Shown one piece after another: positions 1 through 6,132 of a stretch of DNA of 6,694 nt. Each line of letters begins with the position of its first letter. Position 1 is the stretch's first letter. The translations under genes and the position numbers were made by a program. The stretch is from ZC4RG30 sp964456255. GTDB lineage: Bacteria; Pseudomonadota; Gammaproteobacteria; Steroidobacterales; Steroidobacteraceae. The notes below the pieces were generated by a model that was not told the DNA's origin, ran no database searches, and saw nothing but the letters and a program-made list of their open reading frames with translations. The stretch spans positions 1-6,694 of the forward strand of contig CAYWDZ010000174.1 in the NCBI GenBank assembly GCA_964456255.1, given 5' to 3'.

Positions 1-570
1 GATGACCTGACCACGCAAGGGGCCAGTGAACCCTATCGCATGTTCACCAGTCGGGCCGAGTACCGCCTGCTGCTGCGCGAAGACAACGCCGATGCGCGGC
101 TCACACCGCTGGGTCGCACACTGGGTCTGGTCGATGAAGAGCGCTGGCGCTTCTTCAACGAGAAGCAGGCAGCGGTGGAACATGAACTGGCGCGGCTGGG
201 TCGCGGCTTCGAACTGCTGCGCCGGCCCGAGGTTGACTACCGGGCGCTGCTCGCGCGCCTGGATTTGCCGCTGGCCCAGGTAGCCGACGAGCGCATCGCC
301 GAGCAGCTCGAACTGGAACTCACCGTGCGGGCCCGCTATGCGGGCTACATCGAGCGGCAGCACGCCGAGATTGAAAGAACCCGCGGCCATGAGTCGGCGC
401 CGCTGCCGGGCGATCTGGACTACGGCAACGTCAAGGGACTTTCCAATGAGGCGCGCCAGCGCCTTGCCGAAGTGCGGCCGCTGACGCTGGGCCAGGCCTC
501 GCGCGTGCCGGGCGTGACACCTGCGGCCATCTCGCTGCTGCTGATCCACATGAAGCGTGCTCGCGCCTGA
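1..570 (+). CDS. mnmG: MnmG (GidA) tRNA uridine-5-carboxymethylaminomethyl modification enzyme, C-terminal part (5' end outside window)
   Basis: This is the last 189 residues of MnmG. With MnmE, MnmG builds the cmnm5/nm5 group on the wobble uridine (U34) of certain tRNAs, using FAD, NADH, a folate one-carbon donor and glycine or ammonium. It acts in the cytoplasm. The frame is open from base 1 and begins in the family's well-conserved EPYRMFTSRAEYRLLLREDN block (residues 11-30). Next come the helical C-terminal domain with its YAGYIERQ motif (near residues 115-122) and the terminal LSNEARQRL ... GQASRVPGVTPAAISLLL region, which in the family contacts MnmE and tRNA. The C-terminus is intact; about 440 residues, including the FAD-binding domain, lie upstream if the length matches the E. 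coli protein (629 residues). In many bacteria the next gene is rsmG (gidB); here it is a DUF3014 gene 9 bases downstream. Identity is very secure. Confidence 0.97.
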   Translation, partial: DDLTTQGASEPYRMFTSRAEYRLLLREDNADARLTPLGRTLGLVDEERWRFFNEKQAAVEHELARLGRGFELLRRPEVDYRALLARLDLPLAQVADERIAEQLELELTVRARYAGYIERQHAEIERTRGHESAPLPGDLDYGNVKGLSNEARQRLAEVRPLTLGQASRVPGVTPAAISLLLIHMKRARA

Positions 571-576
571 GGAGGG
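570..576 (+). promoter_or_regulatory. Shine-Dalgarno of the DUF3014 gene, overlapping the mnmG stop codon
   Basis: AGGAGGG begins on the last base of the mnmG TGA stop and ends three bases before the ATG at 580. This strong site fixes the DUF3014 start and places it directly behind mnmG, which suggests co-transcription and probably translational coupling. Confidence 0.75.
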
Positions 577-579
577 ACC

Positions 580-1419
580 ATGAGCTACTCCGAAGAATCC
601 GGACCCAACATCAAGGTGCGCCGCTTCGTGATCGCAGCGCTCGTGCTGGTGCTGCTGGTCGGTGCCGTGTGGTGGTGGCTGGATCGCCCCAAGGATTCCC
701 AGCCCGCGACGGTGGCGAACGCGGCTGAGCCATCCGCAACACCGGCTGCGGCCGATCCCGACGCCATCCAGCATCCGCTGGAACCCGATCCCGGAGCCGC
801 GGCGGATGCGCCAGATGCAACACCGGTGGACCCGGACACACTGGCTGCCGCAACGCTGCGTGAAGTCTTCGACGGCAAGCTCTCCGACTGGCTGATACCC
901 GACAAGCTGATGCGGCGCCTGGTTGCAACGGTGGACAACCTCACGCACAACGGGCGCGTGGAGCCGCTGCGGCCGCTGCGCCCACCATCCACTCCATTTG
1001 CCGTGGAGCGCCAGACGCTGGATGCCGCCGTTGGTGCCGAGCGCATCACCATCTCGCCGGCCAATGCCAGGCGCTATGACGGCATTGTCGGCCTGCTTGC
1101 CGGCATGGATACGGCCAGGGCAGTGGCCGCCTATCGCCGCATCTATCCGCAATTGCAGCAGGCCTACGAGGATCTGGGCTATCCGGGCCGCTACTTCAAT
1201 GATCGCGTCGTGGCAGTCATTGATCATTTGCTGGCGACGCCCGAGCCGCAGGGCCCAATTCTGCTCGAACAGCCCAAAGTGCTGTATCGTTTCGCCGACG
1301 CGGACCTGGAGTCGCGTTCCGCAGGCCAGAAGCTGCTGCTGCGGATCGGGGTGGATCACGAACGGACCGTCAAGAGCAAGCTCAGGGAGATTCGTGCCCT
1401 GATTGCCGGCAAGGAGTAA
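580..1419 (+). CDS. DUF3014 domain membrane-anchored protein of unknown function
   Basis: A 279-residue protein of the DUF3014 family, whose biochemical role is unknown. It starts with a short polar segment containing basic residues (KVRR, 12-15). One hydrophobic helix follows at about residues 16-34, ending in a Trp triplet, so it is probably a type II single-pass inner-membrane protein with the bulk in the periplasm. Residues 36-90 form a low-complexity Ala/Pro/Asp linker. The conserved domain fills about 92-279. Its recognisable blocks are LVATVDNL (114-121), RPLRPPSTPF (131-140), a Tyr/Arg-rich YRRIYPQLQQAYEDLGYPGR stretch (185-204), YFNDRVVAVIDHLLATPEP (205-223), PKVLYRFAD (232-240) and a terminal KSKLREIRALI helix. 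I see no catalytic motif. ATG 580 is favoured by the strong Shine-Dalgarno site 3 bases upstream. The gene ends 3 bases before qmcA, so a link to the cell envelope or the SPFH/NfeD pair is possible, but this rests on position only. Confidence 0.88.
   Translation: MSYSEESGPNIKVRRFVIAALVLVLLVGAVWWWLDRPKDSQPATVANAAEPSATPAAADPDAIQHPLEPDPGAAADAPDATPVDPDTLAAATLREVFDGKLSDWLIPDKLMRRLVATVDNLTHNGRVEPLRPLRPPSTPFAVERQTLDAAVGAERITISPANARRYDGIVGLLAGMDTARAVAAYRRIYPQLQQAYEDLGYPGRYFNDRVVAVIDHLLATPEPQGPILLEQPKVLYRFADADLESRSAGQKLLLRIGVDHERTVKSKLREIRALIAGKE
1411..1416 (+). promoter_or_regulatory. Shine-Dalgarno of qmcA embedded in the last two codons of the DUF3014 gene
   Basis: AAGGAG is at once the final Lys-Glu codons of the DUF3014 protein and a ribosome site 6 bases ahead of the qmcA ATG at 1423. 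The coding overlap ties the two genes together and supports the chosen start. Confidence 0.75.
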
Positions 1420-1422
1420 GCA

Positions 1423-2367
1423 ATGGGTTTGGTAGGAACACTTGGTATCGCCATCGCGGTGGTGATCATCATCATCCTGATGCGTGCCGTGGTCACGGTG
1501 CGGCAGGGCTACGACTACACGCTGGAGCGCTTTGGCAAGTACAAGCGCACCCTGCAGCCGGGGCTGCACTTCATCGATCCGCTGTTCGAGTCGGTTGGTC
1601 GCAAGATCAACAAGATGGAACAGGTGCTCGATGTGCCGCGCCAGGAAGTCATCAGCAAGGACAACGCCATGCTGGGCGTCGACGCGGTGGTGTTCTTCCA
1701 GGTGCTGGATGCAGCCAAGGCCGCCTACGAGGTGGACAACCTGCGCTATGCCGTCACCAACCTGACCATGACCAACATCCGCACCGTGGTCGGTTCGATG
1801 GATCTGGACGAGACCCTCTCCAAGCGCGAGGAGATCAACCAGCGCCTGCTGCATGTGGTGGACGATGCGACCTCGCCGTGGGGCATCAAGGTCACGCGTA
1901 TCGAGATCAAGGACATCCAGCCGCCGGGAGACCTGATCGATTCCATGGCGCGGCAGATGAAGGCCGAGCGCGACAAGCGCGCCAACATCCTCGAGGCCGA
2001 AGGCTTCCGCCAGGCGGCCATCCTGAAGGCCGAAGGCGAGAAGCAGTCCGTGATGCTGAACGCCGAAGGACGCAAGGAGGCTGCATTCCGCGATGCCGAG
2101 GCGCGTGAGCGTTCCGCCGAGGCCGAGGCCCGCGCGACCGCGATGGTGTCCAAGGCGATTTCCGAGGGCAACACCAGCGCGCTGAACTACTTCGTGGCGT
2201 TGAAGTACGTCGAGTCGCTGAAGGCTTTCGCGGCTTCGACCAACCAGAAGACCTTCTTCTTGCCCGTCGAGGCTTCCAGCCTCATCGCTTCGGTGGGCGG
2301 CATTGCCGAGTTGGCGAAGGACGCCATGCAACATCAGGCATCACAGCGCGGCTCGGCGCCGCGCTGA
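1423..2367 (+). CDS. qmcA: QmcA-type SPFH/Band 7 (paraslipin, stomatin-like) membrane protein
   Basis: A 314-residue SPFH protein that closely follows E. coli QmcA (YbbK, 305 residues). Such proteins oligomerise on the inner membrane into large ring or cage-like assemblies and are thought to organise membrane domains and help membrane-protein quality control; their exact substrate is unclear. An N-terminal hydrophobic anchor spans about residues 3-22. The SPFH domain follows, with QGYDYTLERFGKY (28-40), LQPGLHFIDP (44-53), RKINKMEQVLDVP (60-72), QEVISKDNA (74-82) and LTMTNIRTVVGSMDLDETLS (114-133). The WGIKVTRIEIKDIQPP block is at 153-168. From about 175 to 245 there is an Ala/Glu-rich coiled coil with repeated EAEG/KAEG units. 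The tail has the family's PVEASSLIASVGGIAEL motif (281-297). The next gene is the usual short NfeD partner, 14 bases on, as with qmcA-ybbJ in E. coli. The family call is very secure; the symbol rests on resemblance from memory. Confidence 0.93.
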   Translation: MGLVGTLGIAIAVVIIIILMRAVVTVRQGYDYTLERFGKYKRTLQPGLHFIDPLFESVGRKINKMEQVLDVPRQEVISKDNAMLGVDAVVFFQVLDAAKAAYEVDNLRYAVTNLTMTNIRTVVGSMDLDETLSKREEINQRLLHVVDDATSPWGIKVTRIEIKDIQPPGDLIDSMARQMKAERDKRANILEAEGFRQAAILKAEGEKQSVMLNAEGRKEAAFRDAEARERSAEAEARATAMVSKAISEGNTSALNYFVALKYVESLKAFAASTNQKTFFLPVEASSLIASVGGIAELAKDAMQHQASQRGSAPR

Positions 2368-2370
2368 ACC

Positions 2371-2374
2371 GGAG
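2371..2374 (+). promoter_or_regulatory. Shine-Dalgarno of the nfeD-like gene
   Basis: GGAG in the 14-base gap after the qmcA stop, 7 bases before the ATG at 2382. It is an ordinary-strength site that supports this start. Confidence 0.6.
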
Positions 2375-2381
2375 AACAGTC

Positions 2382-2831
2382 ATGCTGAATTCCCTGCAGA
2401 ATCTGGCGTGGTGGCACTGGTGGATCGTGGCGGCGGTGCTGGCCGCCATCGAAACCTTCGTGCCGGGCGTGGTGGCGATCTGGTTCGCGTTCGCGGCACT
2501 GGTGGTCGGCGCATTGCTGCTGCTCATTCCCGGTGTGCCGTGGCCATTGCAGTTCGTGCTGTTCGGCGTACTGGGCGTGGTGGCGCTGGTGCTGTGGCTC
2601 CGGTTCCGCCCGACCTCCAGGGGCGACACCTCCGACCAGCCGGTGCTGAACCAGCGCGGAGTGCATTACATCGGCGAGACCTACACGCTGGCTGAGCCCA
2701 TTGTTTCCGGCACTGGCAAGGTGCGGATCGGCGATACGGTGTGGCTTGCTCGCGGCGGTGACGCACCGCTGGGCGCGCGCGTGCGCGTGATCGGTGTCGA
2801 TGGCGCCGTATTGAAGGTGGAGCCAGCCTGA
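2382..2831 (+). CDS. NfeD family protein, short YbbJ type (partner of QmcA)
   Basis: A 149-residue membrane protein of the short NfeD class, lacking the ClpP-like serine protease domain of long NfeD proteins. The N-terminal half carries about three hydrophobic segments (roughly residues 13-27, 28-50 and 55-73), with a Trp-rich start (WWHWW, 10-14) and a FVPGVVAIWF turn (26-35). The soluble C-terminal half (about 88-149) is the OB-fold NfeD domain, opening with the family's LNQRG motif (89-93), then YIGETYTL (96-103), GTGKVRIGDTVW (110-121) and a closing VRVIGVDGAVLKVEP run. Its length matches E. coli YbbJ (152 residues). Short NfeD proteins are typically encoded beside a stomatin/paraslipin gene and thought to bind it, and the gene here sits directly after qmcA. 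The cellular role of the pair (membrane quality control or microdomain organisation) is family-level knowledge; nothing in the sequence gives a more specific function. Confidence 0.9.
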   Translation: MLNSLQNLAWWHWWIVAAVLAAIETFVPGVVAIWFAFAALVVGALLLLIPGVPWPLQFVLFGVLGVVALVLWLRFRPTSRGDTSDQPVLNQRGVHYIGETYTLAEPIVSGTGKVRIGDTVWLARGGDAPLGARVRVIGVDGAVLKVEPA

Positions 2832-2868
2832 ACGCATAGCGCACGGCATCCGCACAACAGGAGGGGGC
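2832..2868 (+). promoter_or_regulatory. 37-base intergenic gap with the strong Shine-Dalgarno of the CBS gene
   Basis: This is the longest non-coding gap in the window. It carries AGGAGG (2859-2864) within a longer AGGAGGGGG run, 4 bases before the ATG at 2869, a slightly close spacing. I see no convincing -10/-35 pair and no terminator-like hairpin, so the CBS gene may be read through from nfeD or have a promoter hidden upstream in coding sequence. Confidence 0.5.
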
Positions 2869-3297
2869 ATGACACTGTTGACGCAACTGCTGGACTTGAA
2901 GGGTCGCGCTGTTCACTCCGTTGCGCCTGATGCCCCGGTGCTCGAGGCCATACGCACCATGGCTGAAAAGCACGTCGGCGCATTGCTGGTGCTGGAAGGC
3001 GGTCGGCTGGTCGGCATCGTTTCCGAGCGCGACTACGCGCGCAAGGTGGTGCTCAAGGGGCGTTCATCCACCAACACCCCGGTGCGCGACATCATGAGTG
3101 CGCCGGTGCTGACCATCGGGCCGGAGGGCACGGTGGACGATGCCATGCGGCTGATGACCGATCACCGCATCCGCCATCTGCCGGTGGTACGCGAATCAAC
3201 CGTGCTGGGCGTGGTCTCGATCGGGGATCTGGTGAAGTCGGTGATCGAGGAGCAGCGCCACACCATCGAGGATCTGCGCAGCTACATTCACGGCTAG
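2869..3297 (+). CDS. Two-CBS-domain protein (putative adenine-nucleotide sensor)
   Basis: A 142-residue soluble protein made almost entirely of one CBS pair (Bateman module). The first CBS repeat runs from about residue 13 to 60, with VHSVAPDAPVLEAIRTMAEK and VGALLVLEGGRLVGIVSERD. The second runs from about 75 to 126, with IMSAPVLTIGPEGTVDDAMR and IRHLPVVRESTVLGVVSIGD. A linker of the SERDYARKVVLKGRSS type (52-67) and the short helical tail VIEEQRHTIEDLRSYIHG are typical of small stand-alone bacterial CBS proteins. Bateman modules commonly bind AMP, ATP or related ligands in the cleft between repeats; the ligand here is not known. There is no membrane segment or attached catalytic domain, so it probably acts by binding a partner or as a cytoplasmic nucleotide sensor. 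It has a strong ribosome site of its own and ends 10 bases from the convergent trkH stop. Family certain, function unknown. Confidence 0.9.
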   Translation: MTLLTQLLDLKGRAVHSVAPDAPVLEAIRTMAEKHVGALLVLEGGRLVGIVSERDYARKVVLKGRSSTNTPVRDIMSAPVLTIGPEGTVDDAMRLMTDHRIRHLPVVRESTVLGVVSIGDLVKSVIEEQRHTIEDLRSYIHG

Positions 3298-3329
3298 GCG
3301 GGCTCGCCTACTTGCGCCAGAAGCTGCGC
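3276..3329. repeat. 54-base imperfect inverted repeat across the convergent gene ends
   Basis: An outer perfect 8-base arm, GCGCAGCT (3276-3283) against AGCTGCGC (3322-3329), shares its centre (between 3302 and 3303) with an inner perfect 6-base stem (3295-3300 against 3305-3310). Three further Watson-Crick pairs (3285/3320, 3289/3316, 3291/3314) lie between them. That is 17 of 27 possible pairs, plus G-T wobbles at 3292/3313 and 3293/3312. Part of the symmetry is coding: the last seven codons of both genes have the pattern CGC AGC TxC, three variable codons, TAG. Confidence 0.6.
3295..3310. terminator. Candidate bidirectional hairpin formed by the two TAG stop codons
   Basis: TAGGCG-GGCT-CGCCTA is a perfect 6-bp stem with a 4-base loop. 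Its outer three base pairs are the TAG stop of the CBS gene and the complement of the trkH TAG stop. Being a palindrome, it would fold in both transcripts. Neither side has the T-run of a classical intrinsic terminator, so termination here is only a possibility, perhaps weak or Rho-assisted. Confidence 0.35.
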
Positions 3330-4768
3330 GTGAACAGGATCAGGAAGGTGAAGATCTCGATGCGGCCGAGCAGCATGGCCAGCACGCAGACCCAGGTCTG
3401 GAAGTCGCTCAGCGACCCATAGTTGGTGGCCGGGCCCACGGAACCCAGGCCGGGACCCGCATTGTTGATGGAAGCGATCGTGGCGGTGAACGCGCTGATG
3501 AAATCCATCCCGCTGGCCAGCAGCGTGAAGGTCAGCAGCAGCACGGACATGAAGTACACGAACACGAAGGCCAGGACCGAGTAGATCACCCGGTTCGGGA
3601 TGACCTGCCCGGCGATCTTCAGCGGCGCTACCGCCGCCGGATGCACCAGCACGAACATCTCGCGGAAGGCCTGCTTGATCATGATCAGCGCGCGGAACAG
3701 CTTGATGCCGCCGCCGGTGGATCCGGTGTTGGCGATCACGCAGGACAGGAACAGCATCCACATGGGCGCGAAGATCGGCCACTGCGCATAGTCCTGCGTC
3801 ATGAAGCCTGAAGTGGTGGCCAGTGCCGTCACGTTGAAGGCTGCGTGGCGCAACGTGGTGATGAGGTCGGGGTAGATGCCGGGCAGCCACAAGGCCAGCG
3901 TCACGGCAGCAATGCTGGCGCCCAGCCACACGAAAACCCAGCGTGCCTCCGGGTCGCGCTTGTAGGCGCTGAACTCGCCCCGGCGCAGCGCCATGAAATG
4001 CGTGCTGAAGTTGATCGACGCCAGCAGCATGAACACGATCATCACGAACTCGATCACCGGCGAATTGAACCAGCCGATGCTGGCGTCGTGGGTCGAGAAG
4101 CCGCCCAGCGACATCACCGAAAAGCCATGGCAGATCGCATCGAACAACGACATGCCGGCGCCCCACAGCGCCAGGACGCAGGCCACCGAGATGCCGGCAT
4201 AGGCCATCCACAGGGCCTTGGCCGTTTCGGTGATGCGCGGCGTGAGCTTGGCGTCCTTGACCGGACCGGGCGCCTCCGCGCGGTACATCTGCATGCCACC
4301 GACGCCCAGCAGCGGCAGCACCGCCACCGCCAGCACGATGATGCCCATGCCACCCAGCCAGTGCAGCGCACAGCGCCACATGTTCACCGCATGCGGCAGC
4401 TGATCCAGCCCGGCGACGACAGTTGAACCGGTGGTCGAGAGCCCGGACATGCTCTCGAAGAACGCATCGGTGAAGGAGAGATTCGGCGCCCCGATCATCA
4501 GCGGCACCGCGGCGTCGGCCGCCACCATGATCCACGACAGGCTCACCAGCAGGTAGCCGTCGCGCGGTTTCAGCTCGGCCCGGTGGCGTCGCGTGACCAG
4601 CAGCAACCCCGCGCCGACAGCGACCGTGGCGCCCGCGCATTGCAGGAATGCCCACAGCTCGTCCATCTCGCCATAGACCGCTGCGGTAGTGATGGGCAGC
4701 AGGTAGTACGCCGCGAACATGAACAGCAGCGTGCCCAGCACATTGACGATCGCCAGCAGCGAGCGCAT
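3308..4768 (-). CDS. trkH: TrkH family potassium uptake protein, ion-conducting subunit
   Basis: A 486-residue integral membrane protein, close to the roughly 483 residues of E. coli TrkH. It forms the potassium-conducting pore of the Trk system in the inner membrane. All four pore-loop filter regions are visible: STTGST (111-116), SLGGFSTHDAS (220-230), ATTSGF (317-322) and INNAGPGLG (434-442), each with its expected Gly. The NTGSTGGGIK intramembrane loop (347-356), which gates the pore in this family, is present. So is the Arg of LGRIEIFTF (R469), matching the conserved Arg in the last membrane helix of TrkH/KtrB proteins. I see no missing key residue. The start ATG overlaps the trkA stop (TGATG), and the bases upstream (CTCCGGCTG) offer no Shine-Dalgarno sequence, so translation probably depends on ribosomes finishing trkA. 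In E. coli trkA and trkH are unlinked; here they are directly adjacent. Confidence 0.96.
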   Translation of the reverse strand: MRSLLAIVNVLGTLLFMFAAYYLLPITTAAVYGEMDELWAFLQCAGATVAVGAGLLLVTRRHRAELKPRDGYLLVSLSWIMVAADAAVPLMIGAPNLSFTDAFFESMSGLSTTGSTVVAGLDQLPHAVNMWRCALHWLGGMGIIVLAVAVLPLLGVGGMQMYRAEAPGPVKDAKLTPRITETAKALWMAYAGISVACVLALWGAGMSLFDAICHGFSVMSLGGFSTHDASIGWFNSPVIEFVMIVFMLLASINFSTHFMALRRGEFSAYKRDPEARWVFVWLGASIAAVTLALWLPGIYPDLITTLRHAAFNVTALATTSGFMTQDYAQWPIFAPMWMLFLSCVIANTGSTGGGIKLFRALIMIKQAFREMFVLVHPAAVAPLKIAGQVIPNRVIYSVLAFVFVYFMSVLLLTFTLLASGMDFISAFTATIASINNAGPGLGSVGPATNYGSLSDFQTWVCVLAMLLGRIEIFTFLILFTRSFWRK

Positions 4769-6132
4769 CAGCCGGAGTGAAACAGCTTCTGCACGGGCTC
4801 GACCTGGCGGCGGTCGGCCAGGAACACGATGACGTGATCTTCGGTCTCGATCATCGTGTCGTGGTGGGCAATCAGCACCTTCTCGCCACGCACCAGCGCG
4901 ACGATCGCGGCGCCATTGGGCATGTCGATCTCGCCGATGCGCCGCCCGATCACGCGCGAACGATCCTGGGTACCGTGCACCACCGTTTCCAGTGCCTCGG
5001 CCGAATCGCGCCGCAGGGAATGCACGCGCACCACATCACCCTTGCGCACCCGTGCCAGCAGCGAACCGATGGTGACGGTGGGCGGGGAAACCGCGATGTC
5101 GATGCTGCGGTTGTCCATCAGTTCGCCATAGGAAGGGCGGTTGATGATGGCCAGCACCTTGCGGGCACCGAGCCGCTTGGCCAGCATTGCCGACAGCACG
5201 TTGGCTTCTTCCGAATTGGTGACCGCGGCGAACACGTCGGTGTCGTCGACGTTCTCCTCGATCAGCAGCTCCTCGTCCTGGGCGTCGCCGCCGAGCACGA
5301 TGGTGTTTTCCAGGCGCTCGGACACGCGGCGCGCGCGCTCCGGATTGCGCTCGATGAGCTTCACCTGCATGTCTTTCTCGAGCAGCCGCGCGAGGCGGAA
5401 GCCGATGTGGCCGCCGCCGGCAATGATGACCTTGCGCACCTTGCCTTCCGCGCGCGTGATCTCGTTCATCATGCGCTGGATGTGATCGCGCGCGGCCACG
5501 AAGAAGATCTCGTCGTTCTCCTGCACCACCGTCTCGCCTTCCGGTGGCACGAAGCGCCCGTCGCGGTAGATCGCCGCGATGCGTGCGTCGGCATTGGGCA
5601 TGTGGTCCTTCAAGGTACGCAGCTGCTGGCCAACCAGCAGCCCGCCGCGGCGCGCGAGCATGCCCACCAGCCGCACCCGGCCATCGGCGAAGTCCACCAC
5701 CTGCAGGGCGCCGGGATTGCGGATCAGCCGCTCGATGTACTCGGTCACCAGCTGTTCGGGGTTGATCCACACGTCCACCGCCAGCATGCCGGCGGTGAAC
5801 AGACGATCATGGGTCGTGTACTCCCCGGCGCGGATGCGCGCGATCTTGGTCGGCGTGCGGTACAGCGCATTCGCGATCTCGCAGGCGATCATGTTCACTT
5901 CATCGGAGCTGGTGAGCGCCACCAGCAGGTCGGTGTCGGCAATGCCGGCCGCTGCCAGCACCGAGGGAAAGGAGGCATTGCCCGCCACGGTGCGCACATC
6001 GATGCGGCTCTGCAGTTCGCGCAGCACTTCCTCGTTGTTGTCGACCACCGTGACTTCATTGGCCGGTTCGCGCGCCAGGCTCTGCGCGGCGGTACGGCCC
6101 ACTTGTCCGGCACCGAGTATCAGTACTTTCAT
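4768..6132 (-). CDS. trkA: TrkA, NAD(H)-binding regulatory subunit of the Trk potassium transporter
   Basis: A 454-residue cytoplasmic protein (E. coli TrkA: 458) that forms the ring attached to TrkH and controls potassium flow in response to bound nucleotides. It has two RCK units in tandem. The first begins at once with a Rossmann GAGQVG loop (7-12) and the acidic VVDNN strand end (29-33); its RCK_C part covers about 140-215. The second has GGGHIG (239-244), LIERNPERA (259-267), the GGDAQDEELL block (281-290) and VTNSEEANVLSAMLAKRLGA (304-323), with a second RCK_C domain near 365-452. Both nucleotide sites look intact. The frame stays open for 181 codons upstream of the ATG, but that stretch is the uvrD tail in the wrong frame. 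The Rossmann fold beginning at residue 3 and a GGAAG site 7 bases upstream fix the start at 6132. That ATG overlaps the uvrD stop in an ATGA junction, and the trkA stop overlaps the trkH start. Confidence 0.97.
   Translation of the reverse strand: MKVLILGAGQVGRTAAQSLAREPANEVTVVDNNEEVLRELQSRIDVRTVAGNASFPSVLAAAGIADTDLLVALTSSDEVNMIACEIANALYRTPTKIARIRAGEYTTHDRLFTAGMLAVDVWINPEQLVTEYIERLIRNPGALQVVDFADGRVRLVGMLARRGGLLVGQQLRTLKDHMPNADARIAAIYRDGRFVPPEGETVVQENDEIFFVAARDHIQRMMNEITRAEGKVRKVIIAGGGHIGFRLARLLEKDMQVKLIERNPERARRVSERLENTIVLGGDAQDEELLIEENVDDTDVFAAVTNSEEANVLSAMLAKRLGARKVLAIINRPSYGELMDNRSIDIAVSPPTVTIGSLLARVRKGDVVRVHSLRRDSAEALETVVHGTQDRSRVIGRRIGEIDMPNGAAIVALVRGEKVLIAHHDTMIETEDHVIVFLADRRQVEPVQKLFHSG

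Noticed and set aside
700..850. Alanine/proline/aspartate-rich stretch in the DUF3014 gene as a possible DNA repeat or recombination site
   Set aside because: The bases show no regular repeat unit. It is an ordinary low-complexity protein linker between a membrane anchor and a folded domain.
1960..2130. Repeated GAGGCCGAAGG-like units in qmcA as a possible DNA repeat array
   Set aside because: They encode the EAEG/KAEG heptad-like coiled-coil repeats seen throughout the QmcA family, so protein structure explains them.
2334..2870. Antisense open frames across nfeD and the following gap
   Set aside because: They are low-complexity His/Arg/Gln-rich translations with no ribosome site, lying opposite a gene whose family is clear.
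3294..4655. A 453-codon minus-strand open frame overlapping trkH
   Set aside because: It is an out-of-frame shadow of trkH, rich in Arg, Gly, Ala and His and lacking the hydrophobic pattern, while the overlapping frame has all four TrkH filter motifs.
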